From assembly GCA_918244965.1 (NCBI GenBank), contig CAKJYC010000043.1:1-64000 (forward strand): a DNA stretch of 64,000 bases, read 5' to 3'. The translations under genes and the position numbers were made by a program. Within the stretch, counting starts at the first letter, position 1, and every line of letters starts with the position of its first letter. The DNA is from Clostridiales bacterium. Lineage in GTDB: Bacteria > Bacillota > Clostridia > Christensenellales > CAG-138. Below, piece by piece: positions 25,545 through 33,411 of the stretch. A model generated the notes under the pieces. The model was given only the letters and a program-made list of their open reading frames with translations. It was not told the DNA's origin and ran no database searches.

Positions 25545-25582
25545 GCATCAAAAGACAAATCGAAGTGTATGGAGGAAACAAG

Positions 25583-26101
25583 ATGATACGATTTGAAACC
25601 GAACGGTTGATCCTGCGCAACTACACGATGGACGATGTGCCCGCAGTGCATGAATACTTTTCGAGCGAGGAAGTATCGCGGTATGAGGATTTCTGGCCCA
25701 TGACGATCGACGAAGTTGCGGAAGGTCTCTCCGAATGGAAAGACATGGACAACCGCATGGCGGTCGTTCTCAAGGAGACCGGCGAACTGATCGGAAGCGT
25801 CGGATACTGGGTCCATGATGAAGATGAGGAAACGGAATACTCGATCGATTATGATTTCAATCCGAGATTCTGGCACAAAGGATACGCTCTGGAAGCCGCA
25901 AAAGAGGTCGTGCGTCATCTCACGGAAGACCTGCACGTAAAAGAGATCTGCGGAGACTGCGACGAAAGAAATATCGCATCGTCAAATCTTCTGGAACGAC
26001 TGGGCTTCCGGCTGGTGGAGATCGTTGACGACGCGTATAAGAAAGACGCAGACGGAAATCCCATTATGATCCGGTCAAAAGAATACAGATTGACCGCCTG
26101 A
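25583..26101 (+). CDS. GNAT acetyltransferase, RimJ/RimL-like
   Basis: 172 residues beginning IRFETERLILRNYTMDD, the typical RimJ/RimL-type opening. The acetyl-CoA loop lies in NPRFWHKGYALEAAKEV, followed by DERNIASSNLLERLGF. Members acetylate protein N-termini, ribosomal proteins or small amines. GGAGGAAACAAG precedes the start. It lies 38 bp after the previous GNAT gene. Confidence 0.88.
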   Translation: MIRFETERLILRNYTMDDVPAVHEYFSSEEVSRYEDFWPMTIDEVAEGLSEWKDMDNRMAVVLKETGELIGSVGYWVHDEDEETEYSIDYDFNPRFWHKGYALEAAKEVVRHLTEDLHVKEICGDCDERNIASSNLLERLGFRLVEIVDDAYKKDADGNPIMIRSKEYRLTA

Positions 26102-26132
26102 ACCACGAAAAAATGACAGGAGGGAAACCATT

Positions 26133-27872
26133 ATGAAAATCAAACTGATTCCGGTCAACGACGAAAACCGCGAGGCGGTCCTGGCGCTTTCCGTGCGCGA
26201 GGATCAGCCGTTCGTCGCAGCAAATGCAGTTTCGCTGAAGCAGGCGGACGAAACGAATGAGGAGTACCCCGGCGTGGCGCGTCCGTTTGCGATCTATGCG
26301 GACGATCGGCTTGTGGGCTTTACGATGTTCGCCTTTGCGCCGAAGGCGGAGGATCCGGACGACCGCTACTGGCTCTGGCGCTTTATGATCGACAAAAACG
26401 AGCAGGGCAAGGGTTACGGTCAGGCGGCTTTGCAGGAGATTATCCGCTATTTCAAGGAAAACGGTGCGGATCGGCTCTTTTTGTCCACCGAGCCGAAGAA
26501 CGAGCTTGGCCTTCACATCTATCACAAGGCAGGCTTCCGCGAGACCGGCATCATCAGTGACGGCGAGGCGGTTCTGATGCGGATGCTCAAGGGGCGCAAC
26601 CGAGTCATAAAAAATTTCTTCGGCGTCGACGTGGACGGGCATCTGCGGATCAAGGGCAAAAAGGGTTATGGTGTGAGTGTTGCCGTCAGCGACAGCGACG
26701 GCGATCTGGAAACCTACTGCGCCGGCAGCGGAAGGTTCGGACAGGACTTTCCGGTGAACCCGGACATGCTGTTTCAGGCGGGGTCGGTCAGTAAGCCTAT
26801 GTTTGCGCTGACGCTGCTGCGCTACGTTGACAAGGGTCTCATCGACCTTGACGCGGACATCTCGGGCGTCGTGCCGGAGTTCGTCAAGAAAGGTCCCGTG
26901 ACATTCGCCGCGCTGCTTTCTCACACGGCGGGCTATAACGTGCACGGCTTTCCGGGCTACCCGGCAAATCACGCGCCGCTTTCGCTCGAGGATGTGCTGA
27001 ACGGCAAGGGCAATACGCCGAAGCTTCGCAGGATCCGTCCGTACGGCAATCAGCATATCTATTCCGGCGGCGGGATCACGCTTGCCGAGCTTGCCTTTAC
27101 GCGCATCACCGGCATGACGCTGAAAGAAGCGTTCCGAAAGGAGGTCGCAGAACCGCTCGGACTCAAGCGTACCGGCTATTTCCAGCCGCTCGACGAGGAA
27201 CTCGTCGAAAACGCGGCGTTTGGCGGCAGGCTTGCGGAAAAGGAGGACCCCGCGCACGGCTATCACTATTATCCGGAGCATGCGGCGGCGGGACTCTGGA
27301 CCACGCCGACGGAGCTCGTCAAGATTGGTCTTGCCCTTTCCAAAAGCTACCGCAGGGGCGGTTTCCTCAAAAAGGCGACGGCGCGGCGCATGCTGACGCC
27401 GGTCATGGACGGCTATGGGCTTTGCATCAACAATCTGCGCGGCGACATCGGTTACCACGGCGGCGAAAATGAGGGTTTCCTGACGGTATGGATGACCTCC
27501 CTTCGGTCGGATTTGTGCATGGCGATCATGGTGAACCATGTCAATGAACAAACAGATGATGCACTTACGGATATCGCCATTGACCTGTTCCAGAACGTCG
27601 AGGAGGACACCGTGGACGCGCCGGGCAAGCGGAGCCTCGCGGTCCTGTGCGGTAAATACGAGCATCCCGAAAACACCGATCTCTATGTGGACGAGGTGTT
27701 TCTGGAAGACGGAAAGCTGCACGCAAGATTCATCGACGCGGAGGACGGCGAATTTATAAGCGCGCTCTACCCCATCGGCAAAAAGACCTTCGGCCGCAAA
27801 GGCGGCTTTGCAAAGATCGTCTTCGGCGACAACTGTCTGACCATCGACGGGATCACCTGCAAAAAACTGTAA
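26133..27872 (+). CDS. fusion of GNAT acetyltransferase and serine beta-lactamase-like hydrolase
   Basis: 579 residues. GNAT domain at 1-155 (WRFMIDKNEQGKGYGQAAL; KNELGLHIYHKAGF). Then a serine beta-lactamase/penicillin-binding fold: Ser218-V-S-Lys221 (GSVSKPMF), Tyr310 in YSGGGITLAEL (YxN variant) and HGG at 442-444 (third KTG-like motif), followed by the 70-residue tail ending FGDNCLTIDGITCKKL. Without a signal peptide the hydrolase acts inside the cell, so an esterase or peptidase role is more likely than antibiotic hydrolysis. GNAT plus beta-lactamase in one chain is unusual; linked acyl-transfer and hydrolysis on one substrate is speculative. Confidence 0.88.
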   Translation: MKIKLIPVNDENREAVLALSVREDQPFVAANAVSLKQADETNEEYPGVARPFAIYADDRLVGFTMFAFAPKAEDPDDRYWLWRFMIDKNEQGKGYGQAALQEIIRYFKENGADRLFLSTEPKNELGLHIYHKAGFRETGIISDGEAVLMRMLKGRNRVIKNFFGVDVDGHLRIKGKKGYGVSVAVSDSDGDLETYCAGSGRFGQDFPVNPDMLFQAGSVSKPMFALTLLRYVDKGLIDLDADISGVVPEFVKKGPVTFAALLSHTAGYNVHGFPGYPANHAPLSLEDVLNGKGNTPKLRRIRPYGNQHIYSGGGITLAELAFTRITGMTLKEAFRKEVAEPLGLKRTGYFQPLDEELVENAAFGGRLAEKEDPAHGYHYYPEHAAAGLWTTPTELVKIGLALSKSYRRGGFLKKATARRMLTPVMDGYGLCINNLRGDIGYHGGENEGFLTVWMTSLRSDLCMAIMVNHVNEQTDDALTDIAIDLFQNVEEDTVDAPGKRSLAVLCGKYEHPENTDLYVDEVFLEDGKLHARFIDAEDGEFISALYPIGKKTFGRKGGFAKIVFGDNCLTIDGITCKKL

Positions 27873-27884
27873 GAATACGAAACG

Positions 27885-27907
27885 GGGCGGCGGAACTTCC
27901 GCCGCCC
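27885..27907 (+). terminator. intergenic hairpin (attenuator-like)
   Basis: 9-bp stem GGGCGGCGG / CCGCCGCCC, AACTT loop, no U-run. It lies between the fusion gene and the tandem GNAT gene; it may reduce read-through or protect mRNA ends. Confidence 0.35.
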
Positions 27908-27924
27908 GGAAAAGAGAGAACAGA

Positions 27925-28791
27925 ATGATGGAATATAAACTTGTTGATTTGACAGAAGAAGACACCGCGTATATCGGCGAAGGGATCGTCGCGATCGTGC
28001 CGCACGAAACAGACGCGGATGCAGAAGAATTCGTCCTCAAGGTCGAGGACGAAAACGGCAAGATCATCGGCGGATGCGTCATCGAGGCATACGAATACCG
28101 CTGGCGCAGGATGTATCTGGACACCCTTTGGGTGGATGAACGCTACCGGCACCACGGGATCGGCTCCATGATCATCCGCGAGATCGAGCGGATCGCAAGG
28201 GAAAAGGGCTGCCGGGTCGTGACGCTCGGCACCGCAAGCTTCATGGCAAGACCGTTCTATGAAAAACACGGCTACACGGTGTTTACGACGCTGAAAAAGG
28301 CGAACGGCTACATCAGCTATTCTCTGGTCAAGTATCTGGACCGGGACACGCCGGACTACGTGCCGACCGACAACAGCGGCACGCGCTTCCGGCTCTCGCT
28401 CGGCAGCGACGGCGACGCGAAAGTGATCGTAAACGGCATTCATACGTACAGCGAAGCCTACGAGCCGAAATACGAGTGCGTTGCATTTTACAAGAAGCTG
28501 ACGGACAAGGACGGCAGGCGAATTGCGGGCGTGATCGCGGACGTAAACAAAGGCGACTACTGCTTTGTCGATGCAGTGTTTGTGGAGGAGCCGCTCCGGC
28601 GTCAAGGCCTCGGCACACGCCTTTTACGGGAGGCGGAAGCATTTGCAAAGGAAAACGACACGTCTATGGTCCTGACATACGCGGGCGACTGGAACCTTGG
28701 GTTCTTCCAAAAGAACGGCTACTTGCTTCGCGGCGAGCTCAAGGACGTCCCGAAGGGACACGATTGCTACGAGCTGTACAAGAATCTGTAA
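27925..28791 (+). CDS. tandem GNAT acetyltransferase
   Basis: 288 residues with two GNAT domains: 1-140 (LWVDERYRHHGIGSMII; ARPFYEKHGY) and about 165-285 (VFVEEPLRRQGLGTRLL; NLGFFQKNGY). Both cofactor loops look intact. The last clear member of the GNAT run starting at 21285. Substrate unknown. Confidence 0.85.
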   Translation: MMEYKLVDLTEEDTAYIGEGIVAIVPHETDADAEEFVLKVEDENGKIIGGCVIEAYEYRWRRMYLDTLWVDERYRHHGIGSMIIREIERIAREKGCRVVTLGTASFMARPFYEKHGYTVFTTLKKANGYISYSLVKYLDRDTPDYVPTDNSGTRFRLSLGSDGDAKVIVNGIHTYSEAYEPKYECVAFYKKLTDKDGRRIAGVIADVNKGDYCFVDAVFVEEPLRRQGLGTRLLREAEAFAKENDTSMVLTYAGDWNLGFFQKNGYLLRGELKDVPKGHDCYELYKNL

Positions 28792-28950
28792 AGCAGGAGG
28801 GAGCAGCGCCTCCGGGCCGCGTCGGTCCGGAGGCTCTGCCGCGTCTGTGGAGGCACGCTTGCCCGCAATGCGGCAGAAAAAAGCACAACAACGGGAATTT
28901 TGTAACATCGGTGTGATGTTTTGTTCACATTTCCTTGATACAATAGGACC

Positions 28951-30423
28951 ATGAAACGGAACATACACAAGATTTTGATATGGTTGTGCGCGGCGGCGAT
29001 GCTTGCCGCATGCGCGGGCGGACAGCCGAAAACGGCGGAGCCGATCACGGTGATCGCGGAGGAGACCGCCGCGCCGACGGCGGCTGCGGAAACGACCCCC
29101 GCGCCGACGGAGGAGATCGTCGTTCTGCCCGACAGGCCGGTCGATCTCAACGCATTCGCCGGCGTCTACGCAAACGAAAATACTGATTTCGTCGTGATCG
29201 AGGAAATCGAAGACTCGTATGTGATGTCGGTCGTGCTGTACCGGCTGATCGGGATGGACGGCGGCACGGTCTCCGCAGCGGCGGACGGCGTCGTCTTCCG
29301 CTCCGTCGATCCGGAAGGAAACCCGATGACGGTTACGTTTTACCGGGACGGCGAGACGTACGCGCTGCACGTGGACGAAAGCACATGGGAATATCTCGCG
29401 CCGGGGACGGTCGTGTCCGGGTTTGAGCGGGTCGAGAGCCTGCCTTCTCCCACGGGCGAATACGGCGAGCAGATCGGCCCGGACGATCTTTCCGAGGCGC
29501 CGAAGGGACATTATACGTTTCAGCCCAAGGTCTGCTCCGTCTACATGGAGGAGGTCTTCGGCAAGGACATGTGCGACGCATGGTTCAACCTTGTCGATGC
29601 GGTGCTTGCGGGCGAGGACACGTTTGCCTGCAAGGACCAGCACACCTACGACTGGATGATGGGGCAGTTTCCGGAGCATTGCCTGCCGATCCTGAAGGAG
29701 CTCATCGACTACGCGTGGGACCGCGAGCATTCCGTGATCGACGGCGTCGCGAGCTTTACATACCTTGTCCCGCCGGAGGAGGCGAAGGCGCGGATCGAGG
29801 CATTCGGCAAACAGATCGAGGATCTTTTGAACAGGGCCTTATCGGACGAGTATTCCGATTTCGAGAAGTGTCTCGCGCTGTACATCTATTTCTCCGATCA
29901 CTACGAATACGACTGGGATACCTACAGCAAGATGGACGACGAGTATGTGGACTATACCTCGTGCTATCGCTTCTTCCAGACCGGGATCGGCATCTGTCAT
30001 GAGATCTCGTCGGCGTACTCCTATCTGCTGATGCAGGCGGGTGTGCAGGCGACGACCATGAGCGGTACGCGCGCCTACGATCTGGCCGGACACCAGTGGA
30101 GCTACGTCCGCATCAACGGCAGGGATTACCACATCGACCCGACCTATGTGCTCGGCACCGGCGGCGCGCTGCGCTATTTTCTGATGACCGACGAAAAGCG
30201 CGAGGAGGAGGACAGCTACGATCCGGCGACGTTCTACGCCGTCTCGCACTATTCGCAGGACCATCCGCATCCCGACTACATCGCGGACGACGAGACCTTC
30301 GCGCCGCTGTGGGCGTATGATTTTGAATCGTTTTCCCACGATACACACACCGTGCTCTGTCCGATGGAGGTCGGCGATTACGGCGAGTGGTCGTATTACC
30401 GGTTTGACTATACCGGGTATTGA
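28951..30423 (+). CDS. transglutaminase-like lipoprotein
   Basis: 490 residues. A lipoprotein signal ends in LAACAGG (lipobox Cys near residue 21), followed by an Ala/Thr/Pro-rich linker (to about 55) and a 100-residue beta-rich region. The C-terminal transglutaminase/protease-like core has Cys349 (GIGICHEISSAYSYLL), His381 (AGHQWSYVRING) and Asp396 (YHIDPTY). It is expected on the outer face of the membrane and may cleave or crosslink peptide or cell-wall amides. The -10-like TACAAT at 28939-28944 lies only 6 bp before ATG, so the message could be leaderless; no good ribosome site is visible. Confidence 0.85.
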   Translation: MKRNIHKILIWLCAAAMLAACAGGQPKTAEPITVIAEETAAPTAAAETTPAPTEEIVVLPDRPVDLNAFAGVYANENTDFVVIEEIEDSYVMSVVLYRLIGMDGGTVSAAADGVVFRSVDPEGNPMTVTFYRDGETYALHVDESTWEYLAPGTVVSGFERVESLPSPTGEYGEQIGPDDLSEAPKGHYTFQPKVCSVYMEEVFGKDMCDAWFNLVDAVLAGEDTFACKDQHTYDWMMGQFPEHCLPILKELIDYAWDREHSVIDGVASFTYLVPPEEAKARIEAFGKQIEDLLNRALSDEYSDFEKCLALYIYFSDHYEYDWDTYSKMDDEYVDYTSCYRFFQTGIGICHEISSAYSYLLMQAGVQATTMSGTRAYDLAGHQWSYVRINGRDYHIDPTYVLGTGGALRYFLMTDEKREEEDSYDPATFYAVSHYSQDHPHPDYIADDETFAPLWAYDFESFSHDTHTVLCPMEVGDYGEWSYYRFDYTGY

Positions 30424-30444
30424 GCGGACGGAGGATACGGCGGC

Positions 30445-30627
30445 ATGACGCGCAGACAGGAGAAGCAGACGACAGAAAAACATCCCGCAGCAAAGACAAA
30501 GCGGGCGAAGGCCGCGGCAAAACCGCAGCCCGACGTGACACGTCCGGTATTCATCGACCTGGACGACGCTTACGGCGTTCCGTTCTGCTTTTCTGCGCCC
30601 GTCCCGCAGGAGTACAAAAGACCGTAG
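30445..30627 (+). CDS. small basic protein, unknown
   Basis: 60 residues: a Lys/Arg/Ala-rich N-terminal half (KTKRAKAAAKPQP) and a more ordered tail FIDLDDAYGVPFCFSAPVP. A GGAGG lies about 11 bp before the ATG. It sits 21 bp after the lipoprotein gene and before a strong terminator, so it is probably co-transcribed. No family recognised. Confidence 0.45.
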   Translation: MTRRQEKQTTEKHPAAKTKRAKAAAKPQPDVTRPVFIDLDDAYGVPFCFSAPVPQEYKRP

Positions 30628-30677
30628 CGGAGAAGAACGGTTTATCGGGATCGCCGGCGAAAAAGCGAATCAAAAAC

Positions 30678-30715
30678 AAGGAGCTTCGGGGATTGCCCGG
30701 AAGCTCCTTTTTTGT
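30678..30715. terminator. bidirectional terminator
   Basis: Stem AAGGAGCTTC / GAAGCTCCTT with inner GGG/CCC pairs. It has T6 on the plus side and TTGTTTTTG reading the minus strand, so it serves the converging lipoprotein and HEPN operons. Confidence 0.85.
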
Positions 30716-30733
30716 GCCGATCAACGGGTCATA

Positions 30734-32662
30734 CTATTTTGAAACGGTCACTTCGAAAACCATGACATGCACGACTCTGCCGGAGAAAACATTGACGGCG
30801 ACGATATAGGTCACGCCGGGGCTCACGGCAGTCAGAATGCCCTTGCCGGAAACGACCGCAACGGTGGTGTCGTACGAATAGAATTCCGTGTAGAAGCTGG
30901 CGGAGGGCACGGTTCTCGTATCTCCGACCTTGAACCGGCTCCCGTCCGCAGAGTCCGGGATCTCATGCAGCCTGCGCTCGACGCCGCGGGACATGGCCAT
31001 GATGACACGGATATCATCCTCATATTCGAAGATCGCAGGGTCGCTGACGTGGTTGTTGTCGATGCCGAGCGCGCCGGTCGGGGCCTGCGTCTCCGGAGCG
31101 TCGGTCGGGGCAGGCGTCGCAGGAACGTCGGTCGGGGCAGGCGTCGCAGGAACGTCGGTCGGAGCCTGTGTCGGCGGAACGTCGGTGGGTGCCTGCGTCT
31201 GGGTCGTCTGATGCGTGTCGATGCCTGTGAAATCGTCGCTGTGCCGGTCGGCAGGACCGTTTTCCAAACCGTCGGAAGCCGATTGCGATGTCGCTTGTGC
31301 AGCGTCCGGAACGGCTGCGGTTGCGGGGACATTGCTTCCGTTGTTTCTGGTCGCGAGCAGGATCACACAAAGCACAAGCGCGATCACGGCAACCGTACTG
31401 ACGATGCTGATCAGCGCGACCTTGGTACCGGACCGCCTCGGCGCAGCTTTTTGCGGTGCGGCGTTCACCGGCATCTGCTTTTGGGTGACGGCAGCGGGAG
31501 CGGGAGCAGCCGGCGCCTGCTTCGGGGCGGCATGCGGCGCGGCGGCCGGCGCAGACTTTGATGTGTCCTTCCGCGGCACCTTGCTGAGGATTTCTTTTGC
31601 ACGAGTCCGGTCGCGGGGATCGATCATGATGGAACACCCGTACCGGCCGGAATACTTCAGGACATCATAGTGGATATGGTGATTGTCCAGAATGATCTTC
31701 CACTCGTCCCAGTCTTTGACGTTATAGAACGCGGGATCGTCTCCGCTGACGCCGAGAAGCGCCCAAAGGGGGATGGGATCATCCTTCTGTGCGGCCGGCT
31801 GTCCGCTGCCGGAGACATCGGATTGTTCGACGGACTGCAAAACGGCGGGGTCGGCGTGCTTTTTGATGCTGCCCGACTGCAGAAGGTCGGCGATTTTCTG
31901 TTTCGTTTCTTTGACGTTATAGGACCAGACGGCGGATTCCCCGTCCTTGTCGGCGACCCAGTATTCACCGAGTTCTTTGCGGAGCTTCGGCTCGGAAATC
32001 TGTTCAAGCTGTTCGGGATCGACAAGATCCCGCAGCGGGATCGCTTTTGATTCCAGCCGGCTGATGATCTCGGTGACCTTTTCGTTGATCGCCGCATAAT
32101 AGTTGACGCCGTCATCGCTTTTTGCGCTGTTGAACAGCGTTTCGATAATGGTCCGTTCGCTGGTTGCCAGAACCCGCAGATCTTCCGTGCTGGGAGGCGT
32201 ATTGACGGAATGACTTGTTTGATTCCTTCGGCTGATGATTTGCTGTAAGGTGTTTTTATTATCCGTCAGCTTTCCCCATCGCCCGTCGTTGTTTTTATAG
32301 TCGTTGGGATCAAAATCAGGTTCAAAATACTTCTTCAGCGCCTGATGGACGGGAGGATAATTGAACCGGAGGACCTTTGCGCACGCCTGCACGTCAAACC
32401 GGTCAAACGGTTTATTGATCGGAGAAACCTGTCCGTTTCCTCCTTTTTCTTGTTTTCTTCTGTTTGCTTCCGCCGCCTGCGCGACATCTGCCTGATGAAA
32501 TACGCTTTCTGCGTCGTCTCCGTATTCCGCGCGCATGGCTTCGCTGATGCACCTTTGAACGCATTCCGTAAAGAGACCCTGAATATAGTTAAAATAATAC
32601 GCTATGGTAAAATCTCTTTTTTTATTCTCCCAGTATTCTGCGTCATTGACCAAATACTCCAT
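30734..32662 (-). CDS. membrane-anchored HEPN-like protein with extracellular Pro/Thr linker and Ig-like (Big2-type) domain
   Basis: 642 residues. Residues 1-180: helical domain with HEPN-type catalytic motif R146-N-x3-H151 (RNQTSH), homologous to the neighbouring gene product. 180-290: helical/charged. 294-365: separate domain (PLWALLGVSGDDPAFYNVKDW). 366-410: Ala/Pro linker. TM helix 413-437. 487-530: repeats of PTDVPATPA-type. 545-642: beta-rich region with VSGKGILTAVSPGVTYI, resembling a Big2 domain. Topology is inside HEPN, outside Ig-like. The start at 32662 is chosen because GGAGGT lies 6 bp upstream of that ATG. HEPN proteins are often RNases in toxin and phage-defence systems; this architecture is not one I recognise. 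Confidence 0.75.
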   Translation of the reverse strand: MEYLVNDAEYWENKKRDFTIAYYFNYIQGLFTECVQRCISEAMRAEYGDDAESVFHQADVAQAAEANRRKQEKGGNGQVSPINKPFDRFDVQACAKVLRFNYPPVHQALKKYFEPDFDPNDYKNNDGRWGKLTDNKNTLQQIISRRNQTSHSVNTPPSTEDLRVLATSERTIIETLFNSAKSDDGVNYYAAINEKVTEIISRLESKAIPLRDLVDPEQLEQISEPKLRKELGEYWVADKDGESAVWSYNVKETKQKIADLLQSGSIKKHADPAVLQSVEQSDVSGSGQPAAQKDDPIPLWALLGVSGDDPAFYNVKDWDEWKIILDNHHIHYDVLKYSGRYGCSIMIDPRDRTRAKEILSKVPRKDTSKSAPAAAPHAAPKQAPAAPAPAAVTQKQMPVNAAPQKAAPRRSGTKVALISIVSTVAVIALVLCVILLATRNNGSNVPATAAVPDAAQATSQSASDGLENGPADRHSDDFTGIDTHQTTQTQAPTDVPPTQAPTDVPATPAPTDVPATPAPTDAPETQAPTGALGIDNNHVSDPAIFEYEDDIRVIMAMSRGVERRLHEIPDSADGSRFKVGDTRTVPSASFYTEFYSYDTTVAVVSGKGILTAVSPGVTYIVAVNVFSGRVVHVMVFEVTVSK

Positions 32663-32754
32663 AATCATACCTCCGTAATCCGTAAAAAGTATATCTGATT
32701 TGCACCTGGAAATCAAGAGCGCGGCGGCACAATGCTGCCGCGCTGCGCCGCCGT

Positions 32755-33324
32755 TCAGCTGTCGATTTGGCTGTAAAACGCATTGAGAAGGCGCTGCATG
32801 CACTCCGCATAGGTGCGTTCCTCCGGGGCATCCCGGTCGATCACGTCCGGAAACAGCGACAGGATGACGGAAAACGCACTCTGCGCCATCTTCCAGACCG
32901 CATACTGACGATCGGAATCGGATTCATATGTATGAAAAGCCAGGGTATTGCGCACCAGAATCATGGAGCGGCATTCGATCCGCGCAAGCCGCAGCTCTCG
33001 GTCGTCAAAGCCAAATCGCTTTTGCAGCAGTTTGCCGACCTCCGGAATACACAGCAGGATCTTTGCGCATGACCGACAATCCAGACGGTCAAATCCGCAG
33101 GCCGATTGTATGATCGAAGAGAAACGCATGCCGTTTGCAGTGCGCCCGGTTTCGGAATGCTTCCGGTTGGATTCTTCACAATTCTTTCGGTCAAGCTCCG
33201 CCAGCGCTTCAAATGCGCGGTCGCCGTATTCCGCTTCCATTGCGTCCTTGATGCAGGTGCTGACGCATTTGGCAAAGACCCAGCAGATTTTGGAATAGTA
33301 GTCGGGAATGGTATCGATGTTCAT
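32755..33324 (-). CDS. HEPN-like protein, stand-alone
   Basis: 189 residues, cytoplasmic. It shares with the next gene product the pattern C-x3-CI-x-[DE]-AM-x-AEYGD-x-A near the N-terminus, FDR-x-D-x3-CAK-[IV]-L near 78-90, and a HEPN-type R-x5-H motif at R125-H131 (RNTLAFH). All-helical composition fits the HEPN fold. AAAGGTGG precedes the start. It lies 92 bp before the membrane HEPN gene and 87 bp after the WYL regulator, all on the minus strand, suggesting one operon. Confidence 0.65.
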   Translation of the reverse strand: MNIDTIPDYYSKICWVFAKCVSTCIKDAMEAEYGDRAFEALAELDRKNCEESNRKHSETGRTANGMRFSSIIQSACGFDRLDCRSCAKILLCIPEVGKLLQKRFGFDDRELRLARIECRSMILVRNTLAFHTYESDSDRQYAVWKMAQSAFSVILSLFPDVIDRDAPEERTYAECMQRLLNAFYSQIDS

Positions 33325-33411
33325 GTTTGTGCCACCTTTCTTTTTGATGACAACATGATACACCGGTTTTCCGGGCGCGACACGGGAAAAAGGTTGCAAA
33401 GTGCGGCGCGG

